Positions 42,663 through 53,598 of a stretch of DNA of 64,000 nt are shown piece after piece. Position 1 is the stretch's first letter, and each line of letters starts with the position of its first letter. Both the position numbers and the translations under genes were made by a program. The stretch comes from Chlorocebus sabaeus (lineage: Eukaryota; Chordata; Mammalia; Primates; Cercopithecidae), in the NCBI RefSeq assembly GCF_047675955.1, contig NC_132914.1:40635521-40699520 (forward strand). The letters are read 5' to 3'. Under the pieces are notes generated by a model, which was not told where the DNA came from, did no database searches, and saw only the letters and a program-made list of their open reading frames with translations.

Positions 42663-44690
42663 CAGTATCAACTACTGAAGCATCATCATATTTGACTTTT
42701 TCACTTTTCACCCATATGTTCTTATTATGTGTTGGCACAGCCTTGGTACTTTGTATGAGGCAAACAAATGCATCATTGTAGAAGCACCAACAAGGGTGCT
42801 AGCTTTATAACTTTTATGGGAATTGTCTTTTGAAGATCACTCATCATTTTTCCAGGAAACTTTGGTAAAATTAATACATTTTTATATTTAAATGATGTGT
42901 CTTTTTCAAAAATGAAATAACAGTATATCTTTTTTTAAAAGAAAGGGCATGTTAAAACATTTCTTCACTTATGCAAACAATTGAATCTTAATAAAAGGAA
43001 GGGTTCCTAACAATTGTCCTTAATAAAAGGAAGTATATGAATAAGTGCACTTTGCACTGGAATCCATAAATGTAAAAAAATAGTGACAAAAAGCTGATCG
43101 ATATAATTTGGTGATAAAGAGTTCTATCTAGTGTACACTTCTGCTTTGGGCTGATGGTGTTTATGAAGTACTCAGTATTATCACTCTTCAGAAGAGAGTT
43201 GGGGTTGAACAAAAAGAAAACAGAAGATTTGTCTGAGAAACAGAAGGAGTGGATACCATTAGGTCCTACAGCAAGAGAGAAGTTTCTCACGAGTAATTTG
43301 TGCAGGAATTAAGAATTCATTAGAAATGAGCTTTAAAAAAATAACTAGCTTATTCAAATACTGAGGCTATTTTTCTATAACCATTTTTGCCAGTATGAAA
43401 ATCATGGTTATCTTGGCGGGCCTATGCAACACAGCTGAATTCAAAGTAACCTGTTGACATATGGGAATGATAGGAGCAAATGCCAAATTGAAATAAGCAG
43501 AAGGAACATATGAAATAAATCATTGCAAAGCTGAACACATGTAGATGGAGCTGGCCAAATTAGACTTTGGGAAAAGCAAGAAAAAGCAGAATGAGATAAA
43601 TGCTTGGGGTTGGAATCAGAGAATACTGTAATTCTCCTGAGGTCAGAAGAAGCTGCAACATGCAAACCTGAGCTATAGAATTTAAAGTTGGTTACAACAA
43701 AATTTTATCTAGAAAAGCCATCAAGGCTTATTCTTTAATTGTATATTTATTAAAGACATGTTACAGGATATCCCTGTTAAGCTGACCTGCCTGTTTACAA
43801 TATGTGTCTACTTAAGAATGGATTTATAAACATGCATCATTTGCCAAGGTTGAAAATCTCCAACATCTTTTATAAATACATTATTCAGGCATTATTAAAA
43901 AGCTGGAACTATTGTCCCAGTGAGATGATTTCTGGAAGGTCTCTGCAGGATTTCCTGTTCTGATATCGTTTGAGTAGGTGATGACCGCACGTCAGTCAGG
44001 AGCAATAGGGGCTTGCACCTGTGCTCAGTCAAAACGCATCCTATCAAATCAGGGCACTGGGCTTTCCTTTCAGTAGCCTGCTTAAAGTGGTGCTGACCTG
44101 AAAATAATCTTGCCTTACTTTTGAAATTTCCTCGTAAAATTGTTTTGAGCCAATCTGTCAACAGGTGTATGCTTTTTGTACCAGATAGCAGCAATTAAGA
44201 TATCAACTGCTATTTCTTTGATTGCAGAGTAGGGGAGATGTCCTCACTGAGCACAGTTTAGGTTAGAGGTAGCATCTGGGTTTCTGTAAGGAGCTGATTT
44301 TATCCAGTTTGGCAGCCGATTTGATTGAGAAAATATCATCAAGTGATGTTTTTCAGGTCACAAAAAGGTAGTGTGGAAAAGAGCCTTATAAAGGACCGTC
44401 ATGAAGACCCACTGTCCCCACAGTGACTGGACACAGCCACGCTTCTCTTGCCGTATAGGTTTTTATTGGCTATTTTTAAACTAGTTTCTTGGAGACAGAT
44501 CTTTAGTGCACATACTAGATTTTAGGGAAATACACTTTTTTGGAATTGATACAATTCTGCTTTTTATATCTTAATTTATGTGACACCACTGTCATTCAGG
44601 AAAAACTATGAGTTGTTATACCTCCATGACTTCTATTGCTTTGTTCTTTAAAAGCAGGAATTTAGACAATAATATTAATAATTACGATTA
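42663..44690. other. Repeat-poor stretch
   Basis: No gene recognised. A 32-bp near-tandem duplication (ACAATTG ... CTTAATAAAAGGAAG) lies at 42978-43033. The segment 43300-44650 is free of recognised repeats. Frames of 99-100 codons on the minus strand (42988-43290, 43895-44194) have no domain features. Confidence 0.4.
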
Positions 44691-44694
44691 TAAC

Positions 44695-44855
44695 AATTAC
44701 TTTTTATAGTGCTTACTATGTATCGGCACTCTTCCAAGTACTTTACCTGTATTATCTCATTTAATTCTCACAAAATTCAGGGAAATAGGTACTATTATTT
44801 CCCTTGCACAGATACAGAAACTGAAGCTTAAAGAGTTTGTTTAATATTAGAGTGT
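44695..44855 (-). mobile_element. MIR SINE
   Basis: Reversed MIR: TAGTGCTTACTATGTATCGGCACTCTTCCAAGTACTTTACC, CATTTAATTCTCACAAAATTC, ACAGATACAGAAACTGAAGC. Confidence 0.85.
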
Positions 44856-45014
44856 TTATATTTATTTTTCCGACTCCAGCTAATCTATTTCCTAGCATAG
44901 TGCATCTGTGTGATAGGATTATGTTGTAGCCTACCTTCAATATCTGGCTTTCAATCCCTGCCTTGCATCCTACCCTATAGATTTCAACCTCTTTTCTTAG
45001 TCACTTTGGGCTAC

Positions 45015-46635
45015 TGTATTAGTATGTTTTCATGCTGCTAATAAAGACATACTCAAGACTGAGTAATTTATAAAGGAAAGAGGTTTAATTGACTCACAGA
45101 TCAGCATGGCTGGGGAGGCGTCAGGTAACTTACAATCATGGTGCAAGGGGAAGTCCTTCTTCACATGGTGGCAGCGAGGAGAAGTGTGAAGCAAGAGGGG
45201 GAAAAGAACCTTATAAAACCAACAGATCTCTTGAGAACTCACTTCACTATCATTCGAACAACATAAGCTTAATGGCCCCCTTTCACATTGCCCTAGGAGA
45301 GGTTCTCCAACAGGGCCCCACCCCTGCAACAAAATTCTGCCTGGACATGCAGGGATTTCCATACATCCTGTGAAATCTAGATAAAGGTTTCCAAACTTCA
45401 ATTTTTGATTTCTGTGCTCCCTCAGGCTCAACACCACATGAAAGCCACCAAGGTTTGTGGCCTGCACCCTCTGAAATAACAGCCTGTACTGTACACTGGC
45501 ACCTTTTAGCCACAGCTGGGATGCAGGGCACTAAGTTCTCAGAGTGAACAAAGCAGCAAGGCCTGAAAACCATTTTTTCTCCTAGGCCTGTGGGCCTGTG
45601 ATGGGAGGGGCAGCCATGAAGCTCTGTGACATGCCCTGGAGACATTTTACTCATTGTCTTGATGATTAACATTTGGCTCCTTGTTACTTATGCAAATTTC
45701 TGCAGCTGGCTTGAATTTCTCCTCAGAAAACAGACTTTTCTACTGCATTGTCAGGCTATAAATTTTATGAACTTTTATCCTCTGCTTCCCTTTTTTTTCC
45801 CCCCCAATTCTAAGCCATATATTTGTGAATGAATAAAACTGAATGCTTTTAAGAGCATCCAATTCACATCTTCAACACATTGCTGCCTAATTTTTTTTTC
45901 CTCCAAATATCCTAAATCATCTCTCTCAAGTTCAAAGCTCCACAGATCTGTAGGGCAGAGGCAAAATGCTGCCAGTCTCTTTGCTAAAGCATAGCAAGAA
46001 TCACCTTTGCTTCAGTTCCTGAAAACTGAATCCTCATCTCCATCTGAGACTACTTCAGTCTGGACTTCATTGTCCATATCACTATCAGCATTTTGGCCAA
46101 AACCATTCAACAGGTCTCTAGGAAGCTCCAAACTTTTCTACATCTTCCTGACTTGTTCTGAGCCCTCTACACTGCTCCAGCCTCTTCCTGTCACCCAGTT
46201 CCAAAGTAAGTTCCACATTTTTGGGTATCTTAATAGCAGAACTCCATTCCTGGTACCAATTTACTGTATTAGTTTGTTCTCACACTGCTAATAAAGAGAT
46301 ACCCAAGACTGAGTAATTTATAAAGTAAAGAGGTTTAATTGACTTACAATTCAGCATGGCTTGAGAGGCCTCAGGCAACTTACAATCATGGTGGAAGGCG
46401 AAGCAAACATGTCCTTCACGTGGTGGGAGCAAGAAGTGCCAAGCAAGAGGGAGGAAAAGAACCTTATAAAACCATCAGATCTTGTGAGAACTCACTCAGT
46501 ATCATGAGAACAGCATGAGGGTAGCAGCCCCCATGATTAAATTACCTCTCACTGGGTCCCTCCCACAACATGTGGGGATTATGGGAGCTATAATTCAAGA
46601 TGAGATTTGGGTGGAGGCACAGCCAAACCATCTCA
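45015..46635 (-). mobile_element. THE1 element with both LTRs and partial internal region
   Basis: Right (5') LTR 46264-46635 is complete: TGTATTAG-type end replaced by CTGTATTAGTTTG, ... AAGATGAGATTTGGGTGGAGGCACAGCC. Left (3') LTR 45015 to about 45280 is cut short, losing roughly the last 100 bases where it joins the internal region. The internal part (about 45281-46263) is far shorter than a full THE1 internal. Exact 5-bp TSD GCTAC at 45010-45014 and 46636-46640 proves insertion as one unit. Internal frames of 94-145 codons are broken MaLR gag-like or chance sequence. Confidence 0.9.
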
Positions 46636-46918
46636 GCTACTATAACAAGAATACCATAAACTTGATGACTTAAACAATATAAATTTGTTCTTCATAGTTC
46701 TGGAGACAGAGATGTCTGAGATCAAGTCCCAGCATGGTCTGGTTTTGGTTACAGCCCTCTTCCTAGTTTGCAGATGGTTGCCTTGTTCCTGTATCCTCAC
46801 ATGGTAGAGAGAGAGAAAGCAAGTTCTCTTTTTACAAAAGCACTCACCCCATCATGGGAGCTCCATCCCTATGACCTCATTTAACTCTAATTACCTCCTA
46901 AAACACACCTCCAAATAC

Positions 46919-47410
46919 AGTTACTGGATAGAGTTGTCCAGGTTCTTGGCCAGTTGAACAAAGAATTGAACAAAACACACAAAGTAAAAAAAGAACAAAG
47001 CAACAAAAAACAAAGCAAAAAAAGACAAAGCAACAGAAGAATGGGGTAACAAAAGCACAGATTTATTGAAGACAATTCACAGAGTAGGAGTGGGTGGCTC
47101 CAGAGCAAGCAAGTAGCTCCAAAGCCTCTTCAATTAGAGTTTTTATTATGCTAAAAAGAACCCAGCAACACCCTTTGGTGCCTCTCAGAAGCCTACAATT
47201 GGTCACACTCCATGATGGACTGGCCTGAGACCAATCAGTGGAGATCTGGCACAATCAGAGGCTGAAGTGCCTCGCTATCATGGGAGCAAGGATGTGGCCT
47301 ATATGCTGCACCTGAGGCTCTCTTGCCATATACAAAATGGCTGCACCTACTGTTCTCCTACCCATGCCTCAACCCTCGTTCACCCCAATTCCCTATATTC
47401 TCCTACCTCA
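46919..47410 (-). mobile_element. ERV class-I-type solo LTR, family unassigned
   Basis: On the minus strand it begins TGAGGTAGGAGAATATAGGG at 47410, has a TATA-like CATAATAAAAACTC near 47140-47153, a polyadenylation signal in TTCAATAAATCTGTGC near 47062-47077, and ends with the ...CAACTGGCCAAGAACCTGG...GTAACT text. Flanks ATAC and ATAA are a plausible but imperfect TSD. The CTTTGTT-rich R/U5 region and AAGAACCTGG ending are typical of ERV1 LTRs. Confidence 0.7.
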
Positions 47411-47649
47411 ATAACATCCCATTGAAGACTTAGGCTTCAACACATGAATTTTAGGGGGATGGAAACATTCAGCCTATAGCATGATCTGAATCAGTTAGAA
47501 ATCAGTACTGCCTTTAATCCCTGACAAGAGTAACTGTTATTACTCAAATTTAACAAGATGTTTGGAATTCCTAATATATCTCTTAACGTTCACTCCTGAA
47601 GTATATCAAGTGTATCCCATTTTTAAAACCACACTGATTGGCTGATTAG

Positions 47650-47700
47650 TTCATCCATTCATTCATTTATTCACTGAACAACTATTTATTGAGTGGTGAA
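47650..47700 (-). mobile_element. L2 terminal fragment
   Basis: CCATTCATTCATTTATTCACTGAACAACTATTTATTGAGTG is the reversed L2 3' end with its TTCA-type repeat tail. Confidence 0.7.
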
Positions 47701-47784
47701 AACCAAAATGGTGGAGTCAAGACCTCACTTTAAATCAAGGTTCTACCATACACCAGTTATGTGATCTGAGGCAGGACTCTCTAG

Positions 47785-47955
47785 CTAAAGGAACAGGGTC
47801 TTTGGAATCAAGCAGACTTCAGTTTCTAATTAATTTCATGGCCTTGAATAAATTACTTAACTTATCTGAGCCCCAGTTTCTCAATCTGGAAAAAACATAG
47901 GATTATTAAGAGGAGATTCACTACAAGCAGAGTACCTAGTGCTCAGCTGAACAGA
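47785..47955 (+). mobile_element. MIR SINE
   Basis: Forward MIR: GTCTTTGGAATCAAGCAGACTTCAG, GGCCTTGAATAAATTACTTAACTTATCTGAGCCCCAGTTTCTCAATCTGG. Confidence 0.8.
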
Positions 47956-49150
47956 GTGCACACATTAAATTGCACCAATTATTAATATATAACTTTTCAG
48001 GGAGAAAAGATCTCTTGTGTCAAGGTAGATGTAAAGAAATCCTCTGGGAAAGGCAGAAACAAGGCAACCAGAATTCCACGATCCACCCCACACCCTGGTT
48101 CACAGTGCACTGCTGCTGCAGGGAGCCATTCCATTTTCAAGGCCCAGAGAGGTATTCCTACATCACCCCATGGTTCAGGCTGGAGTGAACAAACACTGGG
48201 AAGCTGAATTATAAGGAAATTGCCCAAAACTTCTCCTGACCCACCTGGATTTTCATATCTTTTCAACTTTAAAGAAAATATCACATATTTATTCCCTCTA
48301 AGCAGGTTCATAGGGTGTTTATGGATCATGCAATCCCACACAAGGTGTAAAGTAGGTCTTGCAATCCGCAGAGAACATTCACATGGATTCAACTGATTAT
48401 GATGATGATCACTCATATCACAGATATCAAAATGATTGGTGCTTCTTAGTTGAAGAGAGCCAGGTGTCTGAAAAGCCAGCCACAGATACTTATATATAGA
48501 AAGATAGAATTAGACGTTTTAAGTCTTTTTTTCCTTTGTTACTAGTCTCTACTTTAGAAAGCATTTAATTGATCAAAAAGAAGGCTCAATTTCTCTTTCA
48601 CTTTGGAAATATGTACTGTATTGTTGTGTGTATGTACATTAGACATCAGTAGCTTCTTCTTAGTATTCAATATTTTCTGGGTGCTCTATAAGGGATGCTT
48701 TTCATTCCATTGTTTTTTTCTGGACCTCAAGTATAGAGGGTCTATGACTTTCATCACTAATCAATTGTCCATTGTCTCCTTTTCCAATACCCTTTTGTTG
48801 CCCTCTACCCACAGGCTCCCATTCTAATACGATGAATATAAATTATTTTATTTAGATGTAGTCTTATAAAGCATAGCCATGTACTTTAATGTAAATTAAT
48901 GGAATTAAAAAATTTTTAATGTAAATTAATTCCTTCACTTATATTATCTTCTATGATACATGATAGAGTTAGTTTTACATGATATAAATTACATGATAGA
49001 GCTTTCTGTAGTCCTTATTAGGTTATTTTTAGATAATTTGCCTCCTTACATTTTCTATCTAGGAACATAGTTTTTGGTTGCTATTGTGGTGAGAATCTCA
49101 TTTTTAATTATATTTTCAATTTGTTATTACTGGCCATCTTAATTAGCTAC
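47956..49150. other. Repeat-poor stretch
   Basis: No gene recognised. Longest frame is 139 codons on the minus strand (47997-48416) in a locally GC-richer patch, with no recognised domain. A local duplication of TTTAATGTAAATTAAT lies near 48886-48930. Confidence 0.4.
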
Positions 49151-49154
49151 TACC

Positions 49155-49710
49155 ATAATAATACTAAGCAGTAAAAAATCTCAAGCTCAGCGACTCAGTA
49201 AAACAAACATTTTGGTTTTATTTTTGGTTATGCTTCAACCTATAGATCACTCATTTCATTTCTTAGCTATTGCCACAGTAATGCAGTATAACAAACCAGT
49301 CTAAAACCCAGTGGCTTACAAAACTAAGCATGTCTATTTTCCTCAAGGGTCTACAGGAGGGTTAGGGCTCTGCAGGACTTGGCTAAAATCACCTGGGCTT
49401 GGCTCTAAGCTACAATTATATGCAGGTTTGCTCTATATATCTCTTCATTCTCCTTGGAACACTGGCTACCCAAGGAATATTCTTCTCTTGATAACTAGCA
49501 GGAATGCAAGAGGAAAAAACCAAACCATTCAAGCAGGTTTAAAGCTTCTGTTCTCATTCAGTCCACTAGCAGGCCATTGGTCAAAGCAAGTCAGATGGCC
49601 AAGGTCAATATCACTTTGGAAGGAAGTATACTCTGCGTAAAGTAGAGCTTGGAGGATAGCACTGCCAAACTATATAATAGAGGGTGTGGATGTATAATCC
49701 TGTTATATAA
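49155..49710 (-). mobile_element. Ancient MLT1-like LTR(s)
   Basis: Two adjacent starts (49155-49225 and 49250 onward). The second reads CAGTATAACAAACCAGTCTAAAACCCAGTGGCTTACAAAAC, GGTCTACAGGAGGGTTAGGG, GGCTTGGCTCTAAGC, CCATTGGTCAAAGCAAGTCAGATGGCCAAGG, GAAGTATACTCTGCG, GAGGGTGTGGATG. The order fits an old MaLR LTR. Family name tentative. Confidence 0.65.
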
Positions 49711-49739
49711 TCTCTATTGAGATAGATAAATTCTATTGA

Positions 49740-51230
49740 TTTGTATAAGTTGAGTTGTGTTTTGTTTTTAATTCTTGATGAACTCTCTTAACCACTTCAA
49801 TAATTGTTGAAACTTTTGGGGTTTTAAGGCAGATCATTATGTAGTTTGTATATAATGAAAGTTTAATGTCCCCCTTTTTGATGCTTATATCTATTATTTC
49901 TTACTTCTTTTCTTAACAGCATTACCCAAGACCTACTTTGCTGAAGATTAGTGGTGATAGTGGGCAACTTTGTCTTGTTTCACATCTTGAAGGAAATAAG
50001 TCTGATGCTTCATCATTAAGTACAATGTCTACTGCAGGTTCTTTGTATCTTATCAAGTTAAGGAAGTCCTTTTTTATTCTTGGTTTTTGAAAAGTTGTAA
50101 TAATTAAATTTTGTCAATATTTTCAATGCATTAATTGAGATAATTATGCAATTTTTTTCTTAGTTGTTAATGTGTTGAGTAATGTTAATAGAATTTATGT
50201 TGCTATTTAATTTCTACTTGCTTTATTAAGTTTTCAATACTGAAAGATTCAGTTATTATAATTTAAAGGATTTTTTCATCTGTGTTCACTAGTAAAATTA
50301 ACCTTTTTTTTGTTATTTTTATTGTTTTATCTCATTGTACAAGTTTATAATAGCTTGATAAAATGAGCTAGATGGCTTTTACTCTTGCTTTTTTTCTGAA
50401 ATGACTTTTACAAAATAGAACTACATCTTCCTTAAAAGTTTGATCAGAATTACCTGGAAAATCATCTGGGACAGAATCTTTTTTGGAAGTTGAGATTTTT
50501 TATTGCTGTTTCAATGTCTTTACTGTCTTTGCTCTTTTCACATTTGCTCTTTGTTTTCTCCTCCTCCTCCTTCTTGCCTTTCTCTTTCTCCTTCGTTTGC
50601 TATAAACTCACATCAGCTTTACTTATGTTGTAAAGACCAATTATTCTTTTATTCTAAATGGCTAATAAAACTTCCTAGAAAATTATTATGGCTAAGTCAT
50701 GACTTTGCTGATTTTAATGAACATATAGTTATTCATAATCCTCTTACCATTTTTAATTTCTACCATGGCTAGTTGTTTCTCCCTTTTCACTCTGTATTTT
50801 GTTAGTTTATCTGTTTTTAAATTGGTTTTACCAGAGGTGTACCTTATTAAACTTTGCAAAGAACTAGCATTCAGTTGAATTAATCTTCTCTATTTTTATT
50901 TTTCTCCTCATTTTATTTATTTTGGCCCATATTTTTATTATTTTCTTTATGTTTGCACTGCTACTTTATAACTTCTTGTGCTGAATGATTTGCTTATTTA
51001 TTTTTAACTTTATTTCCTGATAAATACGCTTAAATGAAATAATGTATTTAAATGTAGACGAAGCTTTAATTTGAAGCCAGCAAACTTAGAAATGATTAGG
51101 AGTATTTTCATTGAATTTTACACATTTTGTTCTTTTCCTATATTTTCATTGCTAAATTCAGGAGTTATTAGTATTGTTAAATAATTTTGTATACTATGTG
51201 GTTTTATCTGTTCATCATTTCTTTGAGATG
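49740..51230 (-). mobile_element. L1M ORF2 remnant
   Basis: Reversed LINE-1 ORF2 sequence: GTGGTGATAGTGGGCAACTTTGTCTTGTTTC (the reverse-transcriptase region), GATAAAATGAGCTAG, TTTCAATGTCTTTACTG, and AGGTGTACCTTATTAAACTTTGCAAAGAACTAGCATTCAG (the region before reverse transcriptase). Frames are thoroughly broken. Confidence 0.75.
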
Positions 51231-51552
51231 TAAGCTTGTTAAGTAGGGAAATGAGGGCATAAGAACATACAGAGCAGTTAAAGGTGGTAGAAAAATGGAT
51301 TGTAGTTCCCTGTACAGTGATTAATCATTGGAACTTGGAAATTAGATTTAGCTGGAAAGAGTGAAGCCAGTGGTCTGGAAATAGGATACTTGTAATCAAG
51401 ATTATGGAGTGGTTGCAGTTATCAGTAATAAAAAGATTTAGGGAATTCTCAGCATTCCCTTCTCATCCGAGGAGAAGAGATCATGGTTCTGGAAGGCCAG
51501 GTATCATAAACATCATCCACGTGCATATTGAAATCACCTAAGACTCATGACA
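51231..51552. other. Unassigned, possibly old repeat
   Basis: Text such as ACATCATCCACGTGCATATTGAAATCACCTAAG looks repeat-like but I cannot name it. It continues on the far side of the THE1 LTR. Confidence 0.35.
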
Positions 51553-51557
51553 GGTAT

Positions 51558-51903
51558 TGATGTGGTTTGGCTGTGTCCCCACCCAAATCTCATCCTGAAT
51601 TCCCACCTGTTATGGGAGGGACCCAGTGGAAGGTAATTGAATTATGTGGGCAGGACTTCCCTGTGCTATTCTCATGATAGTGAATAAGTTTCATTAGATC
51701 TGATGGTTTCATAAGGGGGAGTTGCCCTGCGCAAGCTCTCTCTTCTCTTGTCTGCCACCATGTGAGACGTGCCTTTCATCTTCCACCATGATTGTGAGGC
51801 CTCCACAGCCATGTGGAACTGTAAGTCCATTAAATCTCTTTCTTTTGTAAATTGCCCAGTCTCACGTTTGTCTTTATCAGCAGCATGAAAACGGACTAAT
51901 ACA
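51558..51903 (+). mobile_element. THE1 solo LTR
   Basis: Begins TGATGTGGTTTGGCTGTGTCCCC and ends ACGGACTAATACA. Exact 5-bp TSD GGTAT at 51553-51557 and 51904-51908. Confidence 0.95.
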
Positions 51904-51908
51904 GGTAT

Positions 51909-52380
51909 GGTGCAGAAGAGAATGACAGGAGCCAGGAGCTAGATGTTCAGGGAATGACAGGGTTAGTAGACAACTGCAGCAAGAAGAAATAAAGGGTTGG
52001 CCTGAGAATGAAAACTGGAAGTATCTGGGGTAGAGGACAGAGACTCAACAAGAAGCAACAAAGAAATGCTAAGAAGGCATCTGCCATATCTCCGAGTTCA
52101 GGTGTAAGAGGGGCATGAGAGAGAAAAAAATCACCACTGAAGGAGACTGTGGGAAAGTTGTGTCCTCACGGGAAATCCAGGTTTTAGTTAGAGCCTGAAA
52201 GTAAAGGAAAAGTACAGCACAAAGGTTAATGATCAGAGGGATTTGCTGATTACTGATGGGGACATCTGGAGGGCCCAGTGGAAGCATTCAGGACTTAGGA
52301 AAGGGTGGAGATTGGTCAAAGAAGGGGATATAAGAAATGTAATGTATGGGAAATAAGAAAGGACCTGAGAGTCCTATACT
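51909..52380. other. Unassigned, continuation of 51231-51552
   Basis: Purine-rich, no gene recognised. The 72-codon minus-strand frame at 52069 is unsupported. Confidence 0.35.
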
Positions 52381-52383
52381 TTT

Positions 52384-52676
52384 TTGTTTTTGTTTTTGTT
52401 TTTAAATGCTCTTCTGCCCAGACTGGAGTGAAGTGGCGTGATCTCGGTTCCCTGCAACCTCCATCCCCCGGGTTCAAGCAACTTTCCTGCCTCAGCCTCC
52501 CAAGTAGCTGAGATTACAGGCACCCACCACCACACTGGCTAATCTTTGTACTTTTAGTCGAGATGGGGTTTCACCATGTTGGCCAGTCTGGTCTCAAACT
52601 CTTGACCTTAGGTGATCCACCCACCTTTGCCTCCCAAAGTGCTGGGATTACAGGTGTGAGCCACCAAGCCTGACCG
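52384..52676 (-). mobile_element. AluS SINE
   Basis: Antisense Alu beginning with TTTTTTGTTTTTGTTTTTG tail and containing GGTCTCAAACTCTTGACCTTAGG. TSD not clear. Confidence 0.92.
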
Positions 52677-53230
52677 AGACTTCTTTTAGTGACCAATGTA
52701 AGCAAGATAAAGAACAGATGAGATTAGTCCCCATGTTCTTAAGGCAGACAGGGGCGATAGGAACAGTAGGGGAAGCCTTGGAAAAGGGAAGGGAGCCTTA
52801 CAAAGGCAGGAAAGTCCATAAAAAGCAGCCGAATTCAAGGGCTCTCTCAGATGACTAATAGTATCTTTTTTTGTGAATATTTATTATACTAATTTTCCAT
52901 TTTGTTCCATTTGCTTCAATAGTTCTGTTTCAGGGGTCACATGCTGTTTAGCTGTTGTTGTCTAAATAAGAGTTGTTCCTATCAGAAGGGCTAAAGCTCA
53001 TATCTCTCCTGGTGAATTTAGGAAAGGCGCCCCAGGCAATGAGTTCCCAGGCACATCACAATTCCATTTGTGGTCTCACTCCAAGCAGAAATTTTTGAAA
53101 TCCTGGATTCAGCTTTATACACTTAAATAGCAGTAGTGGCAGCATTGGGAAGACCCTCGCTTTAGGCTGTAATCCACCCGCTCTGGGGGACTCAGGAGGA
53201 AGAAGCAGAGGAATGGCTTCCAGGCTTTCT
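52677..53230. other. Unassigned DNA
   Basis: No gene or repeat recognised. Confidence 0.4.
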
Positions 53231-53234
53231 CCGG

Positions 53235-53598
53235 TCAAAGGGCCTTTGCTCTCATTATTACCCTTGTCTGGAATGTCCTCTCTTCCTTCATCCTTCTCCT
53301 CTCTCTTAATTCCAGCACAAGGGTCACTTTATGAAGGAAACTCTCCCACATTCCCCAGTCTCGGCCTCCTTGGTTTATGATCTCCGAGAACCTGTTCCTT
53401 TCCTTCAGAACATTTATCTCAATTTGTAATTACATACTCATTATTATGATTATTTTATTTATGACTGTGTTCCCACAAGCCTGTAAACTTCATGAGATCA
53501 GAAATGGTGTCTTTTTATATTTGTCACAGTATCTCCAGTATTCTGTGCAGTGCCTTACTTGTAGTACTCATTTAATTAACAAATAAATGAAAGAATTA
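53235..53598 (+). mobile_element. L2 LINE 3' end
   Basis: GGGCCTTTGCTCTCATTATTACCCTTGTCTGGAATGTCC, CACTTTATGAAGGAAACTCTCCC, CTGTAAACTTCATGAGATCAG, GTCACAGTATCTCCAGTATTCTGTGCAGTGCC, AACAAATAAATGAAAG: the canonical L2 3' order to its terminus. Confidence 0.92.

Larger units (their letters stand above)
44991..47481 (-). mobile_element. MLT1A/MST-type LTR split by two later insertions
   Basis: The LTR is in three pieces: about 44991-45014 (CTTAGTCACTTTGGGCTAC), 46636-46918 (ACTATAACAAGAATACCATAAACTTGATGACTTAAAC ... ATGACCTCATTTAACTCTAATTACC) and 47411-47481 (ATAACATCCCATTG ... ACACATGAATTTTAGGGGGATGG ... CAGCCTATAGCA). The joined order matches the reversed MLT1A/MSTD consensus, so this LTR is the oldest member of the nest. 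Confidence 0.85.

Noticed and set aside
45030..45672. 129- and 145-codon minus-strand frames
   Set aside because: They span the THE1 LTR and internal region and cross the LTR/internal junction, so they are not intact retroviral genes.
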